Shown here piece after piece: positions 1 through 12,124 of a DNA stretch of 64,000 nucleotides. The stretch is from Harmothoe impar. Taxonomy: Eukaryota > Annelida > Polychaeta > Phyllodocida > Polynoidae. The notes beneath the pieces were generated by a model. The model ran no database searches. It saw only the letters and a program-made list of their open reading frames with translations, and was not told where the DNA came from. The position numbers were made by a program, and so were the translations under genes. The stretch is from positions 49,470,481 through 49,534,480 of the forward strand of contig OX381720.1 of assembly GCA_947462335.1 (NCBI GenBank). The letters are read 5' to 3'. Position 1 is the stretch's first letter; each line of letters opens with the position of its first letter.

Positions 1-1067
1 ACCTTTCATAGCCACCTTTCACTATCACGCCACTGGAAAGTAACCCAACATGATTTAGTGAACTCTGAATGGTTGGCCTGCTTTTCACCTACTGCGCATT
101 AATTATTGGACAAAAAAGAATGGAAGTGAGCCCACCATAGGACTGGTTTATCAGCATGCACGTTATAGGAATCCCATTTTGAGAAAACCCTTTATTTTTG
201 CAAATTAAAATGATAAAAATTGTTAAACACTGGAATATTCCAAATTATTTGCTATCAAAATAACGCTTATACATTCTCCCAACTATTGAAAATAAACAGA
301 CTCGTAAATACTAAAATGCGAAATTTGATACAAAAAGTCTATATTGCGCTATATGTTTTGGCGCTCAGTGAAAGAATCAAAAGATATTTATCAGTGCTCG
401 GTGATGAGAAACGTTTTTGTAGTGGCCTCATTCTGCGTAAAGGTGAGCCATGGATCGCCCTCTTTGCTGTCGCGGTCATGGTATAGTTGCTAGGCCTAGG
501 TGTGCACCCCGTGTAATTTACAATAGACTATGGACCGCTTCTCGTAGCAAACTTTCACGACAATCCATGGTTCTTTCTTACGGTAAGCTATGGGGTTTTT
601 CTCAATGCAAACTATTGCCAGTTCTCACAGCAAACTATGGCCCTTGTTCACGGTAAACAGGTGAAGGTCAGGGATGCCATTGACGTCAGTTTGACGTCAC
701 TCTCCATGCAGAGATTATGTTAGCCTAGATAATTCAAGATGTGCCCCACCCCAACTGGCATTAAACATCGGATTTTAAGTATGATGGCACATAAACAACC
801 CTGTATTGGAATTGTATGAAAAAGAAGTTCCAAGCCGCCTTTAGTTCTGATTTAGGGCTCAAGCCACTCTGCCCCCATTTTCCTTATCTGGGAGAGGTAA
901 GGTTTTGGAAATGTGTGCATCATATCATAGGGTCTTGGGAAATGTTTTTGGGGGGCCAAACATATATATTCAGGCCCCACTTCTTCTGTGATTGGCCTCC
1001 CTGCCCCCGTTTCCTACACCATTATTTAGGAAGTAGCCCCTCTTATATGATTAAATGGGACTCATAT
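1..1067. other. Region downstream of SLC23 copy 1, no gene seen
   Basis: Follows the stop codon of copy 1 on the minus strand, so it includes its 3' UTR. Around 520-660 there are loose ~30-bp repeats around the words GGTAARCTATGG and AAACTATGG. Small open frames here lack family features or codon bias and are not called. Confidence 0.4.
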
Positions 1068-4000
1068 TCATTGACGATCTTGCCTCCTGGTGGACACACA
1101 AGTAGGACAGCAGTCACAAGTCGGCTCGTATGTCGGGCAGATTGGAAGAAACCTGAGCCATTTTGTCTTTTTTATGTAACTCATTCCAAATGGTAAGTTA
1201 TACGGGGACGTACAGCCTTGATCAGCTTGCTCCCCCTTACCAATTTTATCTCTCCAACCAACCAGTCCACGCTCTTTCAGAGTGCCTAATGGGAGAAAAA
1301 CACAGCACTGTAATATTCTATTTGGAGCGGGAGGACTTTATCGCTACTTGTTTTAAAGTGGACCGAACATTTCGATTTGCAATGACAAGTAGCATACAGG
1401 TATCCCAACATCTAATATGGTTTCTGTAATATAGATTTTGCTCTTCAAAATATGTATGTAACCACACTTAAAGTAAATATCATCAGACATGTTACGGTGA
1501 TTAACATTTAGAAGCTAAACACAGAATATGGAATATTGTTAAGACTAATTAATTAATGTTATCTTTCTTGTTAGAAATAATCACAATTGATGTTCCAAAA
1601 GAGCATCCATATTATTTCCTAGCTCACCTGGAATTGTGTTATCGAGCAGAAATCCAACAAGTCCTGCGATCAGCATTGGGGTATTTAGTAACACAAAGAG
1701 TACTTGGTCCAGTGAGTCATTACCTGTGCCAAAGAGGGAACATGTTATGAATAAAATGTTACACTAACTGCAGTAATTTATGCTCTAGATGTAATTAGGC
1801 CCCAAAAAAGGTTTGTTTCAGGTCACCCGACCGACCCCTATCAAAACAGGGCTTTTCTTCTTGCCATTTTGAACACCTTTTTGGGGTCAATTTTAGGTTT
1901 ACAAAGATTTACAAAGAGTTTAGAAAGATTATTTGGCCTCACAACACTTGTTGTGAGCACATAACTCTAGGTTTATACTAATCCAGATAAAACACCCTCA
2001 TCAAACCTCTTTTACCACAATCTGATGATGGCATTTAAAAATAAAATAGAAGTACCTACCTATTTCAATAGCATCTGAATGCTTACTGCTCCAGGAGGGT
2101 AGTGACAGGCCCAGAAACACAGAGACGCCAAAAACAAATAGATTCCTGGATGAGTTCATGTCGACGTGTTGTAGACTTGACACTCCCACTGAGGTTACCA
2201 AACCTGGTAGAAATGGAGATAATACATCAATTCAGAAGTCACACATGTTTAATTGACACAATTTGATATCCGGCATATTTATATTCCAAGTAGGCCATAT
2301 ATAATAGATTAAAATTTAGATACATGTACATGGACTATAAACTACGCGGTATACTCATTGGGAAATAATTGTTATCATAATAAATGCACATTCTTGATGG
2401 GTAAATTGTAACATTGTTTACTGAACTCCGGACAGAACGGCCTATGTGAGAAGAAAGGAGAGACAGATAATGGTATGCTCACCAAAGACAACGATGAACA
2501 TGCCACCGAAGATTGGGTCCGGTATAGTTACAAAGAGGGCACCGAATTTACCCAGCATGGCCAGGATAATGGCTATCAGCGCCCCTACCTGGACTACACG
2601 ACGACTAGCCACCTAGGCCAAAAAAAAAGGTGTGTTTCAGGCAACATGGTACAAAAATTTAGGGTAGGTAGGTCGGATATATATTTTTTTTTTTTCTTCT
2701 TTTTGAATGTTGGAGGTACCTTGAATGAGTCCCGGACTGCCATATCGACTCGTGGGTCATCAAGACGACTCACTGATTCTTACTATTTCTAGGAATATCA
2801 TGAAATTATTGGACATTCTTGTTAATAAGCATTTTCCTGAGGCTGGACAGCTAGTTAGGCACGTGATCTGTTCTTCCTGACCAAAAAATTGCTAAAATTT
2901 CCGAAAAAAATGAATATTTTGCAAAAAAAAAAAAAAAAAGAAATTCACCAAAATCGGAAAAAAATGCTAGGGTCGGCCCTTTTTTCAAACTAGGGTCGGG
3001 TTGCCTGAAACACACCTTTTATTTTTTTTGGCCCTATTCCAAAGGAAGAGACGTATTTAACTTAACTACTGCATAATAATGTAAGTATTTTGAAGGTAAA
3101 GGAAAAATTGAGGCCTAAAAGAGAGGTGTGTTTCAGGCAACATGGGTGGGAAAATTTGGGTAGGAAAGTCGATTTTTTTTCCAAATGTTGAAAATACCAG
3201 GAATAAGTCACGGACAACACATCAACTGGCGCTTCATCAGGCTGACTGATTCTAGAAACTAGGGATATCATGCAATTGTTGAGTATTCCCGTTAAAATGC
3301 AATTTTCTGAAATCAGACAATCATTTAGACCACTGAGGGGAGTTGGAGCTTCTTCTTCCTAAACAAAAATTTGCTTGGATATAAAAAAATATGAATGTTT
3401 AAAAAACGATTCTCAAAATAGGGAAGAAATGCTAGAGTCTGCCCTATTTTTAAACTAGGGTCGGGTTGCCTGAAACATACCTTTTCATTTTATTTGGCCT
3501 GACATAAAAAGTAGCTGTGACCTTTACCACTTTACATTTCTCTGAGTTGTTATGTATTTATATTAAATAAACGCCAAGCATACCTTTGTGATTCCGATGG
3601 CTGCGATATTTTGACTGTATGTCGCTACACCACTAGTGCTGCCCCAGAGAGCCGCGCAAGTAATACCGATACCCTCAAAGAGTATGCCTATTGGAAGAAA
3701 ACTATTTGAAATATAGTGAATAGACTGTATGCCCAGAATAGCAAAATCTGAACAAAAAATATACGTTTGCATCAATGCATATTTCCTCTGAAGATGTTGT
3801 TATAGATTCGTTTTTACAGTCGTGTGCAATGTAGATAGACAGTTGATATTTTCTAAAATAAGATAGTATTCATTGATTACTGGTATGGAGCTAGATTCTA
3901 CAGGATTCAATTGTTTACCTCTGTTGATGGCATGTGTAGGAGGTGAGGGGACCTCTGACAGGTGTGCACAGATATGGTAATCACCAATTGCCTTAATGAT

Positions 4001-7000
4001 CCCTACAGCAATTCCAGCCATCATTCCCACTACAGCAGCTGCAGAAACAGTCGGCATACCCCACTGACCTGCAAGGAGTATAAATCATAATTATAATTAC
4101 TATATTAAAATCCAGGCATGGTGCTCCTAGGTAATTACATATACATTCAAGGTTAAATTTATTTTTGTTTTCATTTATAATTGCAGGTTATATTCAATAT
4201 ATTATTAAGTTATACATATAGTCATTAGCTGGTTAAACTTAACTTACCTAAGGCCAAATAAAAAAAAGGTTCGTTGCAGGTAACATGGGAGGAAACTCTA
4301 GGGTCGGCAGGTAGGATTTTTTTTTACATACCCTAAAATCGACCCAAAAAGGTGTAAAAATAGGAAGATTTTTTCAAAACCTTTCTAAACCTAAAATGAA
4401 CCCCAAAAAAGTGTAAAAATATAAAAATGTCTTAAAAATTGGATAAAAAACGTAGGGTCGGCCCTGTCTAGATAGGGTCGGTCGTATGACCTGGAACAAA
4501 GCGTTTTTATTGGCCTAAGGGGGAAGGGGAGCACATATGGGTTCATCAAAATTGTATGAAGAAAACTCAGTACAAGAAAACTCAACACAGTACACATTTA
4601 AGAGCCATACTCACATTATATCAAGAGCATGTATAATATGCTTGATTAACCTACCTGGGTAGGGGAATCTGAACCACCTGGCATCCTGAAGAACCTTCAG
4701 CTTTATATCAGTCCTGGCTCCATACCCAAGTATGGACGGGTCAGATGGGAAAACATCAGTTACTGTTAGGATGGCGCAGAAACCCCATGTTATCATGATG
4801 GCCAACGACACCTGAAAATGGGCAGAACTAGCTCAACTGCTGTCAACTTACTATTTTTGAATTTATGATAGTATTTCTTATTTGTTAGATGATTTTCAAA
4901 TATACCATAGTGTGAATATTGGTCAGGCGAAAAAATGGAAAAAAACTTGTCTTATGTGAAAAAGAAACATAATGTTTCAGGATATTACAGTAATCTTCAA
5001 AATAGCATCGAACAGTTAAATATATAATTATTTCTTTTTTATTGAATACAGCAGCCTCATTGATTTAATCGAAGAACATCGTATTTCACACCCCCTGTGA
5101 AATAACCCTAACCAGGTTTTTTTCACGACATGTGACAACATCAAAAATGGTGATTCGTTTATATTAGAATGGCGTAAAAGGAAGCTATTTTAGGCTCCCC
5201 CTATCATAATTTTGGTATTTTGAATCAGAAAACATGAAAAATAACCCTAGAGGAAAACTAGTTTTAGTCCATTGACTAGGTTATTTCACTTGTTGAATGT
5301 CAGGCCGCATTTCACTTGGCCTATGGCCTCGTGAAGTATGGCCTGACATCCAACTCGTGAAATACCCCAGTCAACCGACTAAAACTCGCGAAACTTTCTT
5401 TATATACCTGATGATCCAACCTAACATATAAGCGAAACTATACTTATGGTAATACAAACCGAAAGTAACTTAAAGATGGGGTATCGGACCAGATGACACC
5501 CTTTGTCCCTACCGTAGGAGGGAAATGGAAAATGAACATGTTGTAGGTACTGCGAGAAGAGGGTCATCAATCCTATGGTCCTATGAATAAAGTACATAAT
5601 GGAAGGTCCTTTATAGTTACAAATAGGTGGCAAGTATCTTATTCAACATAAAGAAGTTGAATCGACGTTGCAAAACGGATGTGAAAAGGTTAGAAAACGT
5701 AGGAGTATCGTGGATTCAAAATAACGTTTTCTCACGTTTTCCCACGTTATCATGAACCCCATCTATTCACAAGATCTTACTTAGCACTGTATAAGAACCC
5801 GCTTAAGGTCAAACCCACAACGCGAAAAATGGGCCAGAAAGTGTTGATTATTGACATAAAAACAAGGGGCAACTGTTGCCAATATTGTAAATCACAACAC
5901 TTGTCCCATGATCTTATGCCTCTCCAGATCCCACAGTGGCCAATGATAGGCATGTAAAGTGTTGCATGCAGGACTGGTTAATGGAGCTGTTTGAGGGGAG
6001 TTACTTCACAGTATGATTTGTCTTCACTATTCCCTCTCAATTACCCTAAAGATATTTGGAGTGTCCCCCCTATATAAACCAAATCATTGACATATTCCAA
6101 TAAGCAACATTTTCCAGGCCTTCTGGGGGAAAATATTTAACTCTTTTGATCCTTGCAATTTCTCAAATCACAAGGCAAAGGCAACACTTTCTCACCGATT
6201 TGTGCCTGTCTTAGCCAAAATAGGGCCCATTATCGGCAAGACTAATTCACAACATTTTCTCACCCTTTCTCGCGTTGTGGGATTTCACCTTTAGGGTTGT
6301 TCCTCAAGAGAGATACATACTTCTCATCAAGATAGATTTGAATGTGTGACACTTTAGGTAATTCCCAATTTCAACATGACGGGAGTTATTACTAGCTTAA
6401 AATTCTGATGCATTTCGTCCATAGATAAAAAAGTATAATGTAGTTCATTCACTAATACAACACTATCTTTTGAATTCTGATTAAATGGGTGTTATAATTA
6501 TGATATATGTATTATTATCACTGTGTAACTGCTAGTGGTTATGCTATCATGCACAGTAGCCGAGCTAGGTTCACCTAGCCGGCTGGTTGTTTCTGCTGGC
6601 AGACTCCCATTAAAATCTCGTGAGAATCAGGGGCCATACACATATGAAAGGTGGATGGTGTCAGCCATTTTTTCTTTTGGTTGATATTACTTAATAAATT
6701 AGGTGTTTAGAGCGCAAATTGTGACAGATAATTAATGTGTAGACTGCGTTTGTTGTTATTATTATCATAATTATCCAGGTAAGAGTAGAATACCGTTGTA
6801 TGAAATGTTATAGCTGCCATTATTGGAATGTCTGATTATAATCCTAAGGACACTTTTTAATTAAGATAATAAGGTGAAGACACATCTACAGAAATACCAG
6901 CGTAGGATAGTTGCTGGATCTGGAAGCAGTTACTGTAACCAACATAAACCTTTATTAACGTCAAAATACACATTGCTTAAGCTAACGTTTTCCCCAGAAT

Positions 7001-10000
7001 TTATGGATATTTTTGTGCTAATATCCATAAGTCCAATTTGAAACCTACAATCATCGCATTGGTACATACGGGTCATGCAGATGTCACATCAAGTGATTAA
7101 GGCCAATAATATGTAATCCGACTGTACACAGAGGCAGTGTAGTGATCATACAAATTCTACCAAGAATAAAACATATGGCTGTGTCTCACGAGATTGGGCC
7201 AATGTAAACGTTTTTGACTGGTTGCCATTTTTGACTGGGTGCCATCTTTGACTGGCCACCATTAAAAAGAAGATTTAAAAAAAAGAAATTGTTTTCTTGA
7301 TATGTAAGGGATAAAAAAAAGAAAATGTCGGTGGTCATATCTCCATATATAGGTTGACCTGCCCTAAATAAACTGTTTTCTGTCAGGAGGTCAAAGATGG
7401 CACCCGGTCAAAGATGGCACCCGGTCAAAGATGTTCACACTGGCCCAATTTCATGAGACACAGCCATATAAAGAGTATGAAGGGACTGCAAATATGATTG
7501 TAATCAAAATATTAAGTCCTTACAGCATGGCGACTCCCCAGTGTTGTGAGCAGTAGTTGGTCGCCGGGGTGTAGAGGCTGAGTCCTACAACGGTTACCGT
7601 TGGTGCCACGCACAGAGGTCCAATAAAGCGCAGGATGAAGCTGAGGATGCCAGTTAATGCAATCACGATTTGAAGGATGGAGGCCAAGGCCAGGGACCCC
7701 TGTATCTGGAGGTGAGGTAGTGAACAGTTGAAATCCACATTCATCGTAATTTTACTAATTGGTAATTCCCACAGTATCATTGTATTGCTATGGTATTATC
7801 TCACAAAATCCAGCAAAACACTCTGCATCTTCTCTGATGAGCGACATTATGACATATATATTGTGGCGAGTACGGGGGAGCCAGGTGGGACTGACAGAAC
7901 CGTCATAGGAGGGGGCCAGAGGGAATGCCGCGCTCCCTTGTACTGCTAGAACCAATTAATAACATTAGTTCTGCGAGGGTCGCTTCCGCACCGACAGAAC
8001 CTTCGATGTGCCGATGCCGGCCGCTACTTAAGCTAGCACCGGTGCACCGAACGACAGACAAGGTTGGACATTCAAGAGATACAGACGTACACAAGGACTT
8101 AGACGTTGTGAGCGGACCAAGAGCTCAGGCAATAACGTATCGTCAACTGTACAAATGTTTGTATGTATACAAGAATTGTCCTCACCTCTCTCAGTCTACT
8201 TGTCCAAATATCTCTCCTCCATGTCAACATTGTCTCATTCAGTAAGACCGATGTACCATTTGTTGATGTGAGGTTAGCAAAATCTATAGCCAATAAGCGA
8301 CACTTTAGCTATTGACCTATACATACTCAGATGAGGGATACTATAAACTCATGAACTGAAATTTTGTTTACCAACTCATAAATTAGGAGATCACAAAGAG
8401 ACATGTGAAAAAAAGCTAATTTGATTTTAAAATATAAGCATTAATTAATTCAAGTTTTGAGCGATATTGTCCCCATTCAAATTAGCATACTCTGCCGTTA
8501 CTTTGAATGAAGATATTCTAATCTGGTAGTTTTCCTTGGACAGAATAATATGCGCAGCTATAACATATCTCAGGTTGGTAATGGGTTTTACAGATTGGGA
8601 AGAATGAGACCGTTATATATATTCATTGTATGTCTAATATTTTTATGTTAAGACATGGCAGGATCGCATCAATGCCCCCCTCCTAGGACAAAGTATGACC
8701 ATATTTCACAACCTCTGGTATCACTTAAGGGACATCATGTGACGTCACAGAAAGATATGTTTGATGCTGTCACAAAGTTGATAACTATCCCAGCCAACAA
8801 AAATACGTTATTTTACGTCAGAGCAACATTTTTAACGTTATTATAACGTTTTGTCATACTAAGGGTCCATAGGGAAACATTATATGACGTTGTATAACGT
8901 TTTTTTGTTTACTGGGATATTTGATTATGCAAGTATAGCAGAGACCTGACAAGTAAGGTAAACTATGGTACCTAGTGGGGCTTCAGGACATTGCCATTTT
9001 GGTAATGCTAGAAAAGCCAATATGGGTGTTATATACGAGAAGGCCCCTCCTTGCACTATAGGCAACCTGGAAGTAAAGATTGGCATGGATGTAAACTATA
9101 AGAAACGTGTACATGTTGTGTCATTATTATGATTTATCTCTGATGAATTTCAGAGGAATTATTTTCAAACAAAACAACCTTAACTACAGAAATCAAATAT
9201 AATTAGTTACGACTTATACGAAATGCGCCCCGAAGGTCAACAAGTGAAATAATCCAAAATCGAGTGTGCCTTTCTTCCCAGTAAACACAACTACGTTGAT
9301 CAGACGTAAATCTACATTGATTTTTGGTCTGAACTACGTAATTTTAGTGGGTTTATCAACATCAAAACGTGAAGGTTTATTTACCAATCTCAAACCTGCA
9401 GGTCTGATTTACGTAGCTGATTTACGTAAATCTACGTTTAACACATCACATATAATTCCACACAGTGGGATTTAGACAGAGACTTGTAATATATTGCAGA
9501 CAAATTTACATTAACAAACAATAGTCATACAAAATGACTACTATAATTTTCAATCTCATTTCATTCTACATAGTATATTCTTGTAGTTCAATTGAACAGC
9601 CTGAAAGTATAGATCTGTTGAATAGTTTTGGCTACAGAGAGGCTTTGTATTTCTTCCATTACCACCAATGTGGTGTCCATGCAGTAAAGTGTCACAAAGC
9701 ACCTATTCATGCACAATACATTAATCACCTGTCCTTTACATAAAAATAATCTATTGAATACGGTTTACTTGCATGATATTGAATTCATAATTAATGAGAA
9801 TTTACTGCTTGAATGTGGTAGATCTGTTAAAGAGCGGTAATATTCTTTCCATAATTGATAGTGCTGCCACCTAGTGTAACATGGAAAAGTCATCTACCCA
9901 ATTGAAGTTGAAAAGCTACGTCTTTTAACGTAGATCTACGTAGATTTATCACGTTTGAATGAGGTAGATAAACGTAAATCAGACGTCTATGTCTGTTGAA

Positions 10001-11835
10001 CGTAAATAAACCTTAACGTTTTGACGTCTACAAACCTTCCAAAATTACCAATTTCAAACCTTTTGGTTGGACATCTACCTAGAGAAACCTCTGAGCTACG
10101 TTGGAACTACGTAGGGTGTTTACTGGGTTGCCCTTAATGTTTATTTTTTACATTTTTCGATTCAAATTTTTAGGGCTCACAGGGGAGCGGAGGGCTGAAA
10201 ATAGCTTTTTTTCTATACTGTTCAAATGTAAACAAACCGCCATTTTGTATGACGTCACAGGGTCGTGAAATACGAGCATGAGTTATTTCACTGGTGGTGT
10301 GAAATACGGTGCTCTTTTGTTAAGTTAATAGCACTGCAGTATTTCATAAAAAATAACTTGCTGGTCTGCTCACCTTGTTCCAAACGTGGTCTGAAGCAGT
10401 GTTGCTATTCCATCGACAAAGAAGACAGTACTTATAATCTCACTTTTCCCAACGTCATCGTCCCCAATACACATGGCCGGTGTGACAATGAGGGGTACAG
10501 ACACACTGCCGCTTAACAGCAGCAGGTAATGCTATGGGAGACAAGTGGTCAACAATCAAAGTGAACTTTACATCTAATAATCCACAATAATAAGGCCAAA
10601 AAAAGTTTGATTTAGGTTACATAGTCTAAAAAATTAGGTAGGATAGGTGGAATTTCTTTCTTTTTAATTTTTTTTTTTTACTTTGGCCTGAAAAGTAGGC
10701 AAAAATTGACTCGCAAACGTTGGCACCCACTCGCTGACAACAGTGTCGACTATCAAATTGACTCTAAAATAGCTCAAAATTACTTGAAATATAGATTTCT
10801 TTTTTCAAAATGGATAACAATTTCAGGTGGTGGCCCTCCTTTGCTAAGTAGGGTAAAAAAATTACTCGTAAATTTCAGCACCCACTCGCTGACAACAGCG
10901 TTGGCTCGTGGACTATCAAATTGACTTTGAAATAGCCAAAAAAATTACTTGAAATTATTTCTTTTTCAAAATTGGATAACAATTTCTAGGGTCGGCCCTC
11001 TTTTGGTAGGTAGGGTTAGGTAACCTAAAACACACATTTTCTCGGCCTAATCTTCTGTTTTCTAGGTACTGGCGTCGTACCATCAGATTTTTGATAATAG
11101 AGTAATAAGAAACAGAATTAATGGTGGAAAATTCAGTTCAACGTTGATGAATTCTTGATTCGATTCAATTAATTTTTATTTTATTTATCCAGGGTATGTT
11201 TGAGCTGGTGGACTGTATTGCTTCATATCCAGTTTATGAACCAGTTCTTAATGCTTTACCTGGAATCCCAATAGGATAGTGATGTACCATGGTGGACAGT
11301 CTTCTATCCCATGCTGAAGCTTCCCTCTGTTTCTCCTCTGAGTTGGCATTTCATCCGAACATCCAGTATGCTCAATTTGTGTCTAGATAAGGAATACCAT
11401 GCAAGGACAATATTACAATGTGACAACATCAGAACAGAACCAGGCTACAGGGTTCTCTGTGAACTGTACCCTTTGAACCAAAATCTACCAATTTGATGGC
11501 TGAGTGTGAGGTGACTCTATGGATAACCTATGTTAGTAATATTATGTGACTGTAATGCTACATGTTTTTTTTCTCCAAAATGGGGCGGGGGGGGGGGGGG
11601 GCAGATCCCCAGGAAACCCACTCGCCAAGGTGGGCTAGAGTGGTTTTTTTTTCATAGTCACCCACGATAAGGGTATATTTTTCATAGACAGCCATCAATA
11701 ATTTTTGGGTGATTTCATCCCTCGATATAATATAGGAGGGATATACATAGGGAGAGTCCCCCCGCCCCCTCGGGTAGTGTATACCCTTACCTTAGGAGCC
11801 GAGTCATCCTTGTCACCTCTGTGTTGACCTTCCAT
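1068..11835 (-). CDS. SLC23A-like: SLC23 family transporter (nucleobase/ascorbate permease), copy 1, 14 exons
   Basis: Membrane permease of the SLC23/NAT family; vertebrate members carry ascorbate or nucleobases with Na+. Substrate here is not known. Exons in order on the minus strand: 11791-11835 ([11 protein letters not shown]), 11260-11382, 10374-10531, 8972-9066, 8186-8283, 7524-7705, 5460-5580, 4655-4811, 3919-4068, 3584-3687, 2483-2612, 2060-2203, 1628-1723, 1068-1285 (TGA). All borders are GT/AG, all phases join, total 1821 nt or 606 aa, a normal family length. Family marks: QHYLLL in the first membrane segment (exon 2/3 junction), GDYYxCA-type stretch in exon 9, NAT signature in exon 10 ([10 protein letters not shown]), PFGM and PICP in the last exon. 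The usual Gly at signature position 4 is Ala here. Exon 11 has a MITE at its acceptor. The start codon is inferred from exon 1 and homology with copy 2; the 5' UTR is not defined. Confidence 0.9.
1798..1938. mobile_element. GGCC-ended MITE fragment
   Basis: Begins GGCCCCAAAAAAGG followed by TTTGTTTCAGGTCACCCGAC, the terminal sequence shared with the elements at 2616, 3112, 4252, 10594, 22906 and 57168. It is flanked on the left by TTA. The right end reads TTTGGCC but lacks the matching inner inverted repeat, so this copy is internally or terminally truncated. Lies in the intron between exons 12 and 13 of copy 1. Confidence 0.5.
2483..2612 (-). CDS. SLC23A-like: SLC23 copy 1 exon 11 with a MITE-derived splice acceptor
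   Basis: Encodes the conserved VASRR...LGKFGALF...PIFGGMF segment and ends with donor GTGAGC. On the minus strand the exon is preceded directly by TAG, which is the 3-bp target duplication of the MITE at 2616-3033. Upstream of that TAG the MITE terminus reads CACACCTTTTTTTTTGGCC, so the only nearby polypyrimidine run belongs to the transposon. The second TAG (3034-3036) with the probable ancestral tract lies 418 bp further upstream. Confidence 0.8.
2616..3033. mobile_element. PIF/Harbinger-like MITE (GGCC ends, CTA duplication)
   Basis: 418 bp. Left end GGCCAAAAAAAAAGGTGTGT, right end the inverse (ACACACC...GGCC) after TGCCTGAA. Flanked by CTA on both sides (2613-2615, 3034-3036). Short GGCC-starting inverted repeats with a 3-bp T/C-N-A duplication resemble PIF/Harbinger elements, which favour TWA; the superfamily call is inference because no transposase is present. 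It abuts exon 11 of copy 1. Confidence 0.7.
3112..3499. mobile_element. PIF/Harbinger-like MITE (TGA duplication)
   Basis: 388 bp, same terminal repeats (GGTGTGTTTCAGGCAACATG at the left, GGTTGCCTGAAAC at the right, GGCC at both tips). Flanked by TGA (3109-3111 and 3500-3502). Located 84 bp upstream of the donor of exon 10 in the intron between exons 11 and 10 of copy 1. Confidence 0.7.
4252..4515. mobile_element. PIF/Harbinger-like MITE (TAA duplication)
   Basis: 264 bp. Ends GGCCAAATAAAAAAAAGG and CGTTTTTATTGGCC, flanked by TAA (4249-4251, 4516-4518). Inner sequence repeats the family words GGGTCGGCC and ACCCTAAAATCGACCC. Lies in the intron between exons 9 and 8 of copy 1. Confidence 0.7.
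7176..7466. mobile_element. MITE with TGGCTGTGTCTCA ends and TTTGACCGG-type internal repeats
   Basis: Terminal inverted repeat TGGCTGTGTCTCACGAGATT / ATTTCATGAGACACAGCCA, flanked on both sides by TA-rich sequence (ATA|...|TATA). Inside each arm is a short tandem array (GACTGGGTGCCATCTTTGAC at the left, its inverse GTCAAAGATGGCACCC at the right). Related copies at 20853-21392 and 48827-49116. No coding capacity. Confidence 0.7.
8789..8916. mobile_element. Small MITE, CCCAGYMAACA ends
   Basis: About 128 bp. Left CCCAGCCAACAAAAATACG, right ACGTTTTTTTGTTTACTGGG, an imperfect inverted pair. The interior is packed with AACGTT, TACGTC and TGACGT words. Related ends occur at 9277, 10127 and 45216. 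Confidence 0.6.
9277..10127. mobile_element. CCCAGTAAACAC-ended MITE, rich in TACGTA words
   Basis: 851 bp. Left end CCCAGTAAACACAACTACGT, right end the inverse (ACTACGTAGGGTGTTTACTG). Both arms contain repeated CTACGTA and GTAAATC words (for example around 9405-9440 and 9915-9965). Situated in intron 3 of SLC23 copy 1, between exon 4 and exon 3. No coding frame of note. Confidence 0.65.
10594..11047. mobile_element. PIF/Harbinger-like MITE (TAA duplication), intron 2 of copy 1
   Basis: 454 bp, GGCCAAAAAAAGTTTGATTT at the left and CACACATTTTCTCGGCC at the right, flanked by TAA (10591-10593, 11048-11050). It lies 62 bp upstream of the exon 3 acceptor. Internally it contains a near-tandem pair of a CCACTCGCTGACAACAG block (about 10727-10745 and 10881-10900). 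Confidence 0.7.
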
Positions 11836-12124
11836 CTTCTTGAGTCGGGTTAATCCACCTCTGTTTCTTCACGTGGACAATTTGACCGATTTTATGGGAG
11901 TTTCTTAGTACTTATCCAATTCAAGGTGATGCTAAATAGTGTTTGTGCCGAGGCTACTCTTTCATGGCTCTGGTTATATAGGTCACAAGAAGTCGGATAT
12001 GATTTGTGGCAAAATAATTACATTATACTAGGCCGTATCCAGGGCCCTTTGTGAGGATGGGGGGAGGTAAGACCTCCTTTCCTGAAGAATAATCAGCAGT
12101 ACTTTGCACAGAGAAGGGAGATAG
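11582..12124. other. 5' region of SLC23 copy 1
   Basis: Contains a poly-G run (11582-11601) and, at 11791-11835, coding exon 1 with its ATG. Sequence above 11835 is the presumed 5' UTR/promoter of copy 1. I see no clear TATA box. Confidence 0.35.
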
